From assembly GCA_033032175.1 (NCBI GenBank), contig CM065323.1, positions 9,238,001 through 9,302,000 on the forward strand: a stretch of 64,000 nt of DNA. The letters run 5' to 3'. The translations under genes were made by a program, and so were the position numbers. Within the stretch, counting starts at the first letter, position 1, and the number at the start of each line of letters is the position of its first letter. Of this stretch, positions 11,111 to 21,614 are shown one piece after another. The stretch comes from Saturnia japonica. Lineage: Eukaryota; Arthropoda; Insecta; Lepidoptera; Saturniidae. The notes below the pieces were generated by a model. The model was not told where the DNA came from and made no database searches. It saw only the letters and a program-made list of their open reading frames with translations.

Positions 11111-12256
11111 CCCAGAGCTATGTACAGTATTCCATACACGTCCAAACTTGTACCTTGTAAAGAAGATACAGTTGACCGGACGAAAAACCGCTGTAATAAC
11201 CTTCCTTAATACAAAAATTTTGGGAGTTTTGTTTTTTGTTACTAACTGCAGCGTTACTTTCTATGTTACTTAAAACTAGAATAGATAAAAATACTAAATC
11301 CATGGAATCAAAAATTAATCGTACGAATCGAAAATTAATCAAATTGATCGAACGCCGTTGTAGATTTAATTTATTAGTTTAATTTATTAATTTAATTTAG
11401 ATTAAAATATGTATTTACGTTATTCTTACATTTCTACTGCAGCAACACGAATATTGACGCGTAGAATAAATGTTTTGTTGTTTGGCGTCGGGCATTCAAT
11501 AATAATAATTAAAGTGTTGAAGATTACGATCTCAATTGTTGTTATAGTTTATTTATGTTATTTCAATTCCACAATTTACACACCCCTCAATTATATTAAA
11601 GCACTGCTAATTCTATTAAAGCTGTGCCCCACGGTTTCACCCGTTTTAGTTTTATATGAAATTCTCCTAAACTGTGTATCCAAATAACATGCTATAAAGA
11701 GCAAAATTTAACTTCGTAGAATTGTTTTTGTAATGAAGTATCTTTTATTCGTAAGGATTAACACACCATGACTAAAAATAATGTTCATAAATCATTTTTA
11801 ATTTTTAACAATTGTTTGTCACAAAATAGCTTATTGTAGTTTATGTATAAGGGATGCTATTGCTGACTTCTTTTTAGATATACTAAGGAACAATATTTTT
11901 GTAAAACATTGTATTTACGTATATTAACCATTACACCAGCGCACGTGGATAATGCAATTCGGAAGGGATTCCACCTCCCACATACTTAATTGAAATCAAT
12001 ATTTAAGGCAAGCAGAGATTTATAGCCTAATGTTATATAGCCTATACTATTTATCGTGAGTCTGACTATCATATATTTACCTCATATCATTTATATACCT
12101 ATAAAGAATTTTTAATATACATTGGTAGTTACAGAGATTAGCGTGTATATACAAACAAAAAAAACTCTTCCGCTTTATTGTATTAGTATTGTTATCTATA
12201 ATATTTAGCTTTAAAAACGAATCCATAATCGTAAAATCAACTGTCAATTTAAGTTG
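11111..12256. other. AT-rich non-coding DNA with repeat debris
   Basis: There is no supported gene. A TATAGCCTA motif near 12025-12050 resembles the repeat at 10262, so part of this is probably transposon debris. The open frame at 11409-11687 is low-complexity and AT-rich and looks non-coding. Confidence 0.4.
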
Positions 12257-12764
12257 CTACATCTCTAAAATAAACATTTGACACATGTCATGCAAGCCTT
12301 CTAAAGGTGGTCTTCCACTGTCCGTAATATTGCGGACGGACGCAGGCCAGCTTGCACCGATGCGGCGCGGCGTGACGCGATACACCTTGTCTAGAGTGTC
12401 GTCTGTGGAAGCGCAGACAAGTCCGTAGCCTTGGTGTGTGATGCGTGGCTGTCTGTGGCCGTCGGCCGTGCGTGTTAAATGTAATAATCCACAGTACCAC
12501 TGACCATGGGAACCCACCTTACAGGCCCATTTAGATGGAGAGTTTCTCGGCTTGAATATACGATTATCGAAAGGACATAAAAAAGTTTCTTCATGTAAAT
12601 ATTCGCAATTATCGCCCTTCCACGCGGGCGACAATGGCCTCGCCATTGAATTATCATCGCCTCTGTCTAAACAGAATTGGAAAGCAAAAATTGTATTTCG
12701 ATTTTTTGTGCCAGTCCCTACTATGATTCCAGTGCGCGAAGGTGTTTTAATTATTTCTGCTTTT
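12257..12764 (-). CDS. Unrecognised exon-like ORF, Cys-rich
   Basis: This minus-strand frame is open for about 170 codons in GC-rich, coding-looking sequence surrounded by AT-rich DNA. It ends at a stop at 12257. The frame has an internal ATG at 12646 but stays open upstream to about 12808. A plausible acceptor (TTGTCTTAG) would start an exon at 12764. The protein is polar with scattered Cys and Trp (for example KGDNCEYLHEETFLCPF, SKWAC, HGQWYCG, YGLVCASTDD) and a basic KVYRVTPRRIG segment. I do not recognise the family. It could be the last exon of a host gene whose upstream exons are unseen, or a fragment of a transposon or captured gene. Confidence 0.4.
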
Positions 12765-12809
12765 CTAAGACAAGAATTTATAAAATTAATACGAAAAAAG
12801 ATGTTGCGT

Positions 12810-13299
12810 CAAAAAATGGATAGCGCGAGCAGAAACACTTTTAGAGCAACTGATACTTTTTCTTCTTTTTCTCATTCTAAATTCTAATACTCATTTTAAA
12901 TTCTCATTCTCCGTATTTTACAAACATTCAACTTCTATAAATAAAAAGATTAATGAATTTAAAATTATCCGAGAGTTCCAATTTAAAAAAGCTTTTTGTG
13001 TAAATTAGTATTCATTAGTATCAACTTTTTAAAATAGAGATTCATTTGTTTACGCGCCATTTTACTTTTCTTGACATCGTTCTTCTCACAAAATGAAAAA
13101 CAAAATATCGAGTTATTTACGAATCTTATATGTATTAAGTGAGGATTTCTTGTATATAATTATATATATAATTGGTTTCTCGGAAACGGCTCCAACGATT
13201 TCGATGAAACTTTGCATTTAGATAATGTTTTACATTCCAAGTTTACCTAGATTAATACACCGAGCAAGGCTCGGTTCGCCCAGATATTTAGTATATAAT
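12810..13299. other. AT-rich DNA with a repeat fragment
   Basis: No gene. TCTCGGAAACGGCTCCAACG at about 13178 followed by TTTCGATGAAACTTTGCA resembles the Helitron-like internal repeats seen in the Naa15 introns, so it is probably repeat-derived. Confidence 0.35.
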
Positions 13300-14275
13300 A
13301 AGTAATAAGTACCACCGTGGCATTAACATAGCAGAAATAACTCGAAGGATTAAGTATGTATATGATGAAGCTACTAAAAGAAAGCACGGTACGTTTTTGG
13401 TTCCAACGTTTTCGTTCTGGAAATTTAGACCTACAAAACAAACACTGCAGACGGCCGCTGACCCTAGTTCATAATGAAGAATTAAAGGCGATCGTGAAAG
13501 CGGATCCATTGCAAACCACGTCAGAGTTATCGGCAGACTTCAGCGTGAGTGATAAAACAATTTTAATTCACTTGAATCAAATTGGAAAAGTATATAGCTC
13601 GAGAAATGTGTACTGCATGAATTAACTATAGCACACTAACAAACATGCAATGAGTGCTGCGTTAAATTACTCAAACGTCACAGTAACAAGCGAATTCTGA
13701 ATCGTATTTTTACTTATGACGAAAAATGGATCCTTTACGACAGTCGAAAACGCTCATCACAGTGGTTGAACCCAGGAGAACTGGCCAAATCCTGTCCCAA
13801 GCGAAAGTTGAACCAGGAAAAGGCACTGGTGAGTTTTTGGTGGACCAGTGCTGGTGTCATACGTTACAAATTCCTAAGATCTTGCCAAACGATAACGGCA
13901 GATCTGTATTGTGAACAATTGTAAATCATGGTGGAAAAGTTAGTAGTTAAACAACCAAGACTGGTTAAATTCACTAGCCCACTGCTGCTTCAGGACAACG
14001 CTAGACCACATAATTCACGACAGACGGTTGCTAAATTAGAGGTTCGTCACCTCACACACCCACCATACTCCCCGGGCCTCGCTACAACAGATTACCACTT
14101 TTTTCGGAATTTGGACAATTTCTTGTAAGGCAAAATATTCAATTTCGATGAGGCTGTCCAAACCGCCTTCAAAGATTTCATTGGTTCTCGCTACGACGGT
14201 TGCTAAATTAGAGGTTTGACACCCCACACGCCCTCCATACTTCCGATGAGGCTGTTCCAACCGCCTTCAAAGATT
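13300..14275 (+). pseudogene. mariner transposase, broken copy
   Basis: A decayed mariner-family transposase gene. Readable blocks in order are the N-terminal helix-turn-helix (ESTVRFWFQRFRSGN near 13380; SDKTILIHLNQIGK near 13550), a first catalytic aspartate in TYDEKW near 13713, GQW-like and CPKRKL motifs, and the second aspartate in LLQDNARPH near 13990. The third block is HPPYSP..TDYHFF near 14060-14100. Frames change several times, for example after 13625 and before 13928. The spacing between second and third aspartates is about 31 residues, shorter than the 34 normal for mariner. Bases 14185-14275 partly repeat 14025-14180, a local duplication. No terminal inverted repeats were defined. 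Confidence 0.8.
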
Positions 14276-14457
14276 CACACATCAAATACTCAAACTCTAA
14301 TTAACAACTTACAACACATAAAGTTCGCTGTTTTTCTTCCTAAGATCGATGATTTGAGGTTTTACAGAGCCTAACATCGATGTTTTCAACCGTAACAATG
14401 ATATTACGATAACAACGATGAATATCGAACATCGCTAATTATATTTTGTGCTATATA

Positions 14458-14462
14458 AGTGT
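14458..14462. repeat. Target-site duplication AGTGT, left of BEL/Pao element
   Basis: AGTGT immediately precedes the left LTR and is repeated exactly at 19240-19244 after the right LTR. Five-base duplications are normal for this superfamily. Confidence 0.8.
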
Positions 14463-14745
14463 TGTGTGATTCGATAGCTGTTTTAAATTTGAAAGTAATA
14501 TGGCATGTGCACGGTTCCACTCACCTTGGGCTGTCGCAAGTCGGGTATTGTGTCCCGGGACGTGGCTTCGCTCCAGAGATGGGTTTTGCACACACGACAC
14601 AATTTTATAATAATTTTTAGTGTTTTTGAATATTAGCGTGCGCGAGCGATTCATTTGGCGCAACGGCTTCTCAACGACTCGCAGATGGCGCTAGGCGCGT
14701 CACATACTCGGGTGAGCCCGTGTTGCCATTTATGAAAACCCAACA
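14463..14745 (-). repeat. BEL/Pao 3' LTR
   Basis: Direct repeat of 18956-19239. On the minus strand it starts TGTTGGGTTTTC and ends CACACA, the usual TG..CA ends. It carries a one-T deletion near 14577 and about six base changes relative to the other LTR. Confidence 0.9.
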
Positions 14746-14757
14746 TTTCCCCCCACC
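14746..14757 (-). promoter_or_regulatory. Polypurine tract
   Basis: The minus strand reads GGTGGGGGGAAA directly before the 3' LTR, the expected primer for plus-strand DNA synthesis. Confidence 0.8.
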
Positions 14758-14985
14758 GAAATCCGCAAGGATTTCCCAGTTATCATACCAAAGTTGACTT
14801 GATAAAACCTTGATTTGTGTGAGAGTAAATGAGGTTAAATAGAAATAATAAAATGTAAGCACGTTAGTTTGTTATAGTGGACTGTATAATCATAAAATCT
14901 AATAAATATTATAATAATTTGAATATAGACATAAATAATAATGATTTTACATAATATTGTTAGATTATAAAAGAAAGAACTATAC

Positions 14986-15834
14986 TTATACTGAGCTCTG
15001 CTCCAATGGCAGAGGATTCACCTTGGAAACGGAACGAGTAAATTCGTTTCCATTTGAATTTCCTAAAGAAACAACACGGACAACGCCATAAGGGCCCTGA
15101 TGTAGTTTTGATATTTTAGCTAACGCCCACTTGAGAGGTGGAGCATCATTATTAATCAATACAAGGTCGTTTACTTTGAGGTTTTGACATTTGGTAAACC
15201 ATTTTTGACGTTTTCGTAAAGTGTGTAAATAATCTTGTTTCCAAAGTTTCCAAAATTGTTGTGACATTTGTTGGACCAACCACCAAATATTAAACTTGGA
15301 AGTAGAGATAACATGTAAATCGTACTGCGGTACCGATAAAAAGTCCCTACCTATGAGGAAATGAGCGGTTATTAGAACCTCAAACTCGTTTGGAAAGCTG
15401 AGTAAAAAACATAAAGGTCTTGAATAGATTACAGCTTCAGCGTGAGTAGAACGGTTACAGACTTCCTGAAATGATAGAGCCTTGGTATCAATACTAATTT
15501 TTAAATATAATATTGTAAGAAGCTGCGAATGCTTTATTTCAAATATTATATTCCAATGGGTAAGGCGGCCCCCTACCTTGAGAAAACAGTTGGAATTTAT
15601 AAAGAGGTTCAGCTTTCGCAGGGATTTATTGCAGTTAATATCATTAAATAAAGTTGTTAAATCACTTGAAAATTTATGTATTTGAACGGATTTAACTATA
15701 ATATCATGTGCCTTCCTAATGAAGGCTCCAAGAGGCTTACGTTTTCGAACAGTTACTCTGCGACTATGAGTGAACTGCAACCATCGGACAATGATATTTA
15801 TAAGTTTGTAGAAGTAAAAATATTTTTCTGCCAA
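14986..15834 (-). pseudogene. BEL/Pao integrase-end fragment
   Basis: This is the 3' part of the pol region, in a different frame from the Gag-protease frame that it overlaps by 37 bases. It keeps a piece of the integrase N-terminal side (VGGRL near 15570). It then jumps to the C-terminal region typical of Pao integrases: a HFLIGRDFLS block near 15360, WWLVQQMSQQFWKLWKQDYL near 15260, a DLVLIN block, then PPLKWALAKISKLHQG and VSKVNPLPL at the end. The zinc-binding H2C2 segment and the DDE catalytic core that should lie between are missing. It cannot make an active integrase. The open stretch to the stop at 14986 argues for recent loss rather than long decay. Confidence 0.8.
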
Positions 15835-18572
15835 CCTGTAAACTCTTTTTGTTTGGCTAATCTTTTTGTTTGGCTAATCTCGTTGTAAGCAAGAATTATC
15901 CGAGGACATTTGAATTCAGGTGGCTTACTCTCTCTAAATTCAGCTATGGTTTTAATCGGCCAATGGGGCTGATTGAGATTTAGCCACTGAGGTTCGATAA
16001 ACCATTCTTGATTGGCTAAAAATTCAGATGGTAATACGTGACGAGAGTATATATCAGCGAATGAAGAATTTGATTGATTCAGAAACTTACGCAATAAAAT
16101 ATAATGAGACGGTTGCGGACTCTGATCAACATTTATTTGCCGATACCTTTGACAAACGTATGTAGAAAGGCAAATTCTATTTATACGAAAGTTAGTCAAC
16201 AGTTGAATAATAACGGCATTAAGTTTAGTACCTGGTAGTGATATTGAATCCAGTGACATATTATTTGACGTCTTGCCAGGAGCATTAATTAGCACTTGAT
16301 GAGTAGTCGTGGCACTTGTCTGTTTAGTGATGCAGAAATGCGGAATGATGTATTTCGAATTCACGTTCTGGCCGTCACCTATGCAAGTCATATGCCTGAG
16401 CTCCTTATATTCACGCATGAATTTATGCCACTTAGTTTTAAGGTCAGACTCCTTTTCTAATTTCGACTTTAAGTTGAGAAGTCGACGAGTTGCCATTTGA
16501 CTCGAGTCGCTGAGTTCAACTGATGGTCGAATTGGATTTTTAACTACATATCTACATGTATTGTCACGTTTATGCTCTTTTGCAAATAAGTACTCTGCGA
16601 GTTCATCGTCTGGGTTACGTAGTGCCTCAGTTGGTATATTTTCAATTTCCCAAACGGAATTCATTGCCTGGTCCAGGTTTCTGGTAAACGCACAGAAAGT
16701 TCTATCCAGAACAACATTTGCCGCAGTTAGAGTGGTACCACTAGTAAGACGATCATGTACAGTCTGACCCAATATGACGTACCCAAAGACCGAACTCATT
16801 GCCACAGGTAATGCATGTTCCCGCGGAAGTATCTTTTGACCGTTATAGATGTACGGAAACAGATCACCTGCAAGCAACATATCAACGGGTGCGGGCCTAT
16901 AGTAAGTCGGGTCAGCTAACATCAAATGTTGAAACTCTAGAATAACTTTATTGGAAAGAGGCATTGTAGGTAGATTATTTGCTATATCAGATATGATAAC
17001 CGCATCAGTAGATAGGATGGGTCCATCGCAGTGTCTGGGTTTCACCTTGCAGGTGGTAAGACCGAATTCCCGAACTGGATTGCTTCCTAGACCAATCGGT
17101 TCAAGGTTACATTTACGTCGCGACAGGCCTAATCGTGTTGCACAGTCTTGAGTTATGTAGCTCGTCATAGCTCCGCTATCAATTATCGCACGTACGGTGT
17201 GGTACTGACCTCCACAATCTGCGATGTGAATAACCGCGGTGCCGAGCAAGACTGTCACATTAGCTGAGCACGTAAGTGAGACTGCACTAGAACTCGAATT
17301 TGCAAAAGAATCTATGTGCAGTGTGTGGTGATGCTTGTTTTTGCAGACCGTACAACGTACCTTTGACGGGCAGTCATCGATAGAATGTTTGCGTAAACAA
17401 TTTTCACAGAGTTTTAATTGTTTAATTCTATCGAGACGCTGTGCCGAAGACAGGTCGATGTAGTCGGTGCATCGATAAATAGAATGCATCTTTTTGCAAT
17501 ACAAACACTCCATGGATTTCTTTGAGTTTACATGTTGGTTTGCATTGATAACAGCTGACGACAAAGTCGGTCGCTGTGTATTTTTAAATTTTGGAGTCGC
17601 CGTCTGTCTACCTTTTATTTGGCCCCGAGTGTACGTTACACTATTTGTACTAGTGGAATTAGTAGTACACTCAGACCTCTCGAGCACGCGTATATATTTT
17701 TCAATAAAAGTAATTAAATCATCGTAAGTGGGTAGTTTTGTATCTCCTAGTTCTTTTTCTAATTCACGTTTAGTTGCGGGGTCAAGGTTACGCAAAGCAA
17801 CATAGAACAAAATAAAACCCGTTAAATCTTCGATTTCCAGAATCTGAAGTGCTGTAATGTTTTCCTGATATGTCTGTAAGAATTCATTAAGCCCAGATGC
17901 AGATTCATTCACTAACGGTTTGAAGGCAAATATTTTATCTAGATATGCTGTAGCTAATGCGCGTTTGTTATCATATCGTTTCACTAACGTACTCCAAACG
18001 ATTTGATAGTTATCAGATGTTACTGGCATTGACTTTACAATAGTCAAAGCAGGCCCGCTAACAGCTGAGAGTAAATAATAAAACTTCTCAATGTTCGCTA
18101 AATCTTTGTTGTGGTGTATTAAGGTAGAAAATGTGTCACGAAAGGTTGGGCAGTTTTCAAGCTTACTGTCAAAAGGAAACAATTCTAATTTAGGTAACCT
18201 AGGTTTTACACAGCTGTCCTCTGCTTTCTCAGTTACATTATGTTGTCCAAAGTTCAAACTACTTGAAACGCCGCAGATAAAATAGTACATTTCGTCAAAA
18301 GTTTCGAGTTCTTTATATGATGGTACATAATCGGGACAGAATTTATTTTTAATCAGTGTGATGTCACCAATGCTTTGTGTGAACTTTTCCCGCCATTCGG
18401 CCAAATCATGAAAACGAGCATTAAATTCGCCTAGCATTTCAGGTTTGTCACAAACATTTTTGGAAATATATAAAGTTTGTAATCTCATAAAACACATTTC
18501 TTTCCTTATAATATGTGGTTGTACCAACTTGTCAAACTCCTCATCGGATCTGACATCAGGTTTCGGAGGCAT
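15798..18572 (-). CDS. BEL/Pao Gag-protease polyprotein with deleted RT
   Basis: A 924-residue open frame starting at an ATG about 380 bases inside the 5' LTR. Residues about 1-300 are the Pao-type Gag. Residues about 352-410 hold zinc-knuckle-like Cys/His clusters (CLYCKKMHSIYRC, CENCLRKHSIDDC, CTVCKNKHHH). An aspartic protease active site IIDSGAMTSYI is near residue 462. RT begins near residue 740 (SKYIIPHFCITK, then YRQINVD near 805) but is cut off before the catalytic YxDD box. The frame passes without a stop into a segment near residue 842 (FADIYSRHVLPSEF) that in intact elements follows RNase H. An in-frame deletion of several hundred codons is the simplest explanation. Gag and protease look intact, so the copy may still supply or use particles, though that is inference. 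Confidence 0.85.
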   Translation of the reverse strand: MPPKPDVRSDEEFDKLVQPHIIRKEMCFMRLQTLYISKNVCDKPEMLGEFNARFHDLAEWREKFTQSIGDITLIKNKFCPDYVPSYKELETFDEMYYFICGVSSSLNFGQHNVTEKAEDSCVKPRLPKLELFPFDSKLENCPTFRDTFSTLIHHNKDLANIEKFYYLLSAVSGPALTIVKSMPVTSDNYQIVWSTLVKRYDNKRALATAYLDKIFAFKPLVNESASGLNEFLQTYQENITALQILEIEDLTGFILFYVALRNLDPATKRELEKELGDTKLPTYDDLITFIEKYIRVLERSECTTNSTSTNSVTYTRGQIKGRQTATPKFKNTQRPTLSSAVINANQHVNSKKSMECLYCKKMHSIYRCTDYIDLSSAQRLDRIKQLKLCENCLRKHSIDDCPSKVRCTVCKNKHHHTLHIDSFANSSSSAVSLTCSANVTVLLGTAVIHIADCGGQYHTVRAIIDSGAMTSYITQDCATRLGLSRRKCNLEPIGLGSNPVREFGLTTCKVKPRHCDGPILSTDAVIISDIANNLPTMPLSNKVILEFQHLMLADPTYYRPAPVDMLLAGDLFPYIYNGQKILPREHALPVAMSSVFGYVILGQTVHDRLTSGTTLTAANVVLDRTFCAFTRNLDQAMNSVWEIENIPTEALRNPDDELAEYLFAKEHKRDNTCRYVVKNPIRPSVELSDSSQMATRRLLNLKSKLEKESDLKTKWHKFMREYKELRHMTCIGDGQNVNSKYIIPHFCITKQTSATTTHQVLINAPGKTSNNMSLDSISLPGTKLNAVIIQLLTNFRINRICLSTYVCQRYRQINVDQSPQPSHYILLRKFLNQSNSSFADIYSRHVLPSEFLANQEWFIEPQWLNLNQPHWPIKTIAEFRESKPPEFKCPRIILAYNEISQTKRLAKQKEFTGWQKNIFTSTNL

Positions 18573-18934
18573 TTTAAATAAAACAAATAGTTAATTACAC
18601 CACAAAATAAAAATAGCAATGGCGGTCGGCTGCTGTTCGACGATTTTACTTAAATTAATTTTGAAAATGACGAACCTAAAAATGATGTTAAGAATTTAGT
18701 TTTACGTTGGATTAGGAGTTATTATGAACAAAAATATAATCTAAACTAGTTTCAGAGTTGTAACTTGTGTACTTATAGAAATAAATGTTATTTTTTACGC
18801 CAAGTTATACTTGAAACTACCTACCTACAAATACGTTGACTAAAACGCTAAAATATAATTAATACGGGAATTATACCAATAAATACATGTAAATAATTAG
18901 ATATTTAGTTGTATTGATATTGTAACTGGGTAAT

Positions 18935-18952
18935 CCTGCTCGAATTAGACCA
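18935..18952 (-). promoter_or_regulatory. Primer-binding site
   Basis: Three bases inside the 5' LTR the minus strand reads TGGTCTAATTCGAGCAGG. It begins with the TGG that pairs with a tRNA CCA end, and the following bases resemble the 3' end of a tRNA-Tyr. The tRNA identity is an inference from memory with mismatches. Confidence 0.55.
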
Positions 18953-18955
18953 AAA

Positions 18956-19239
18956 TGTGTGATTCGATAGCTGTTTTAAATTTGAAAGTAATAAGGCATG
19001 TGCACAGTTCCACTCACCTTGGGCTGTCGCAAGTCGGGTATTGTGTCCCGGGACGTGGCTTCGTTCCAGAGATGGGTTTTTGCACACACGACACAATTTT
19101 ATAATAATTTTTAGTGTTTTTGAATATTAGCGTGCGCGAGCGATTCAGTTGGCGCAACGGCTTCTCAACGACTCGCAGATGGCGCTAGGCGCGTCACACA
19201 CCCGGGTGAGCCCGTGTTGCCATTTATGAAAACCCAACA
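18956..19239 (-). repeat. BEL/Pao 5' LTR
   Basis: Direct repeat of 14463-14745 with about 2% differences. It should contain the promoter of the element; no TATA box was singled out. Confidence 0.9.
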
Positions 19240-19244
19240 AGTGT
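19240..19244. repeat. Target-site duplication AGTGT, right of BEL/Pao element
   Basis: An exact match to 14458-14462. Confidence 0.8.
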
Positions 19245-20656
19245 TATTATCTCACTATCTTAGGTGTTATAATAGGCTCACATTATGATATTCCTGAAGA
19301 GGAATGTATTAGTTATAATCTCATATTATGTTTTCGGATATTAGTAATAGTCACCGATTCAATATTAGTTAATCGCTACCTACTTAAACCTAATACTGAC
19401 ACTAAACGTACCTATTCTCTACTTATAGAATGCGAGTATGAAAATATAAAAGATTAACGTGAATATTTATTATTAATAATCGTATGCCTATTAAATTTTA
19501 GTTAATTCTAAACACAAAATAATAAATATTTACACTTGTAATTCTCCAAAATATATCGGTACATTAACATGCATGCAATCGCAACGCGTTACAAAGAACT
19601 GAACTCTGAAGAAACCACTAATTTAATACGAATAGATACCTACCTAATACAAAAAAGTGCGTGCGTACCAAGTACACATGTCAGAAGTGAATATTATTTG
19701 GCAAACTATCTTTAAATCTCGTTTATATTTATACTAATCTAAAGCTTTAGATTTCCGAGACTTAGAGGGAGGGAAAAAGGAAGTTATGTTAGGAATTTAA
19801 TGAATTTTATTGTCATAAAAATATTAAAAGTGTCGGAAATTAATACAAATCATAAATTTTATTTTAATTTATTTCATCGATATCTACATTATTTGATGCG
19901 ATGTCTATTGGTATTGTTGTGAATAAAGCATTATGGATAAGTAAAATATGCAAAATAAGTTCGTGTTTCAACATTATCTAAATATCTTGTAAAAATAGCA
20001 TGTATTGTCGTTCCTGAATTTGTAGTTGGTATGATTAAATTATTATTTAACTATAGACTAAATATTAGAAATTATTAATTAATTTTTTTTAAATTAAAAT
20101 TTAGATAAGACAATATATGATATATTTTTATTTTATATTAGTATATGAAAAATAGTATATTAAATTCTTAAATGACGAGTGGCAAATTAAAATGCTACAT
20201 TTTATTTGTAAACATTAAAACTTCCTAACCTTCAAACGAATTAACGTAAAAAAGATAACAAATATATTACTTACTCTGAACAACTGCTTATTATAGGACG
20301 ATTTACAAATTTATCACAAAATGTTTATTTATAAATTTAACTCACTGTTTACAAATTGTCTCCATGGCTACGTACTTCATTCTACGTTCGTCCTTTCTCA
20401 CTCTCTCTCAATCGGTCTCAATCGCTCTCTCCCTCTCTTTCTCAAAACGTTTCACATCTTCGTGACGCGTTTCATCCGTAAAATGTTATCCTTATGCGCG
20501 CAAAGAAGTTTCACTTCAAAAATTACAAAATAATCTATGAATATAACTAATATCCTTATTAACTAGTACCATGATATTCGTAAAACCAATGCGTAATATA
20601 GTGATTCGCTTCTCATTGCTTGCTTACTGTGTTATCAACCCATGCAGTTTATATAT
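19245..20656. other. AT-rich DNA, no gene seen
   Basis: Very AT-rich to about 20320. A pyrimidine-rich CTCTCTC stretch lies near 20400-20450. No exon or defined element was recognised. Confidence 0.4.
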
Positions 20657-21413
20657 TGTTACACCCGTGGGTATTAAAAATGCCGATGTTTGACGTGAAG
20701 AAGTTTTATTTCAATTCCACACAGTTATAAATTACACGAACTCACAAACCTGCTATTTAGTACACTGTGGTTTCGCTTCCTTTTATAGCTTTATAATTCA
20801 AAACTGAACCACCTTGGCGCCGCTCCTAAGCCACTTAAATACCTACACTAAATGATCGCAGAAAAATCGTGAATCATCGCTAACTTTCTTGACGTTTTGT
20901 TTCTATACCTACTCGATGGCGTAATCGAGGCGATAAGCCCTATACATGTGTGTGTAAACTGCGATGTTTACACAAACATGCGCCGCGGTTGTTCACGATG
21001 CTAACATTATTTCGAAGTTTGTAGTTGCTTCGAGATATTTCGGGAACAGGATTTTTCTATTTTTTTATCGGGTTGTAACAGGTCGTTACAATATGAAGCC
21101 CGACGTGTATAACTATGTCTTTACAATACATACATAGCCGCGTATACGATAGCCAGCAACAAGCGCCCGTTACTTTTCGAATTATGTAGTTATCTCGCTT
21201 ACTGGCACGAGTCGCGCCGCTATACCGAGCAGAGAGGTACTTTATAAAATCTACCCAAGCGGTGACTCGACGCGCAGATCTTGAATTTCTTTACTATTAT
21301 TTAACTATTATCGGGTAACCTTTTATTCTGTATTCGTATAACGTAATATTATATTAGTTCGCAGCACGAATTTTAATACCTGTACTGTACATATTATGAA
21401 TATATTCGTTACA
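20657..21413 (+). repeat. Possible solo LTR (Gypsy-like)
   Basis: The block begins TGTTACACCCGTGGGTAT and ends GTTACA, giving TG..CA ends. It has a TATA-like TTTATAAAATC near 21242 followed by GC-rich DNA. The first ~30 bases resemble TGTTACGCCCGTGGATAA at 38923, which suggests a shared family terminus. No target duplication was found, so boundaries are uncertain. Confidence 0.3.
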
Positions 21414-21614
21414 CCTCTAGGTACTCACTGTCTAAGTTATCTGGTTGTCAACTTAAGGGCACAGCTAAATGCAGGACCCTTAATTATGTTTGTAAAGGCT
21501 CCATATTAACTTCAAACCGCACTGGTTAACTTTTGTTTGTGGTAAAGTTTACATAGTAAATTAAATCTGTGCATATTAATATTAACAGCAGATAAAAAAA
21601 CAAACACATTAAAT

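Larger units (their letters stand above)
14463..19239 (-). mobile_element. BEL/Pao LTR retrotransposon, internally deleted
   Basis: A complete-ended LTR element on the minus strand: two LTRs of 283-284 bp, perfect 5-bp AGTGT duplications, a primer-binding region next to the 5' LTR and a purine tract next to the 3' LTR. The LTRs differ by about six substitutions and one 1-base indel (about 2%), so insertion is fairly recent. The internal region encodes a long Gag-protease frame but has lost most of the reverse transcriptase, RNase H and the integrase catalytic core. At 4.78 kb it is short for the superfamily. It is therefore a deletion derivative that could only move with help in trans. Confidence 0.9.

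Noticed and set aside
12288..12500. Alternative minus-strand frames over 12288-12657
   Set aside because: They are shorter, Arg/His-rich shadows; the frame ending at 12257 is longer and has better coding character.
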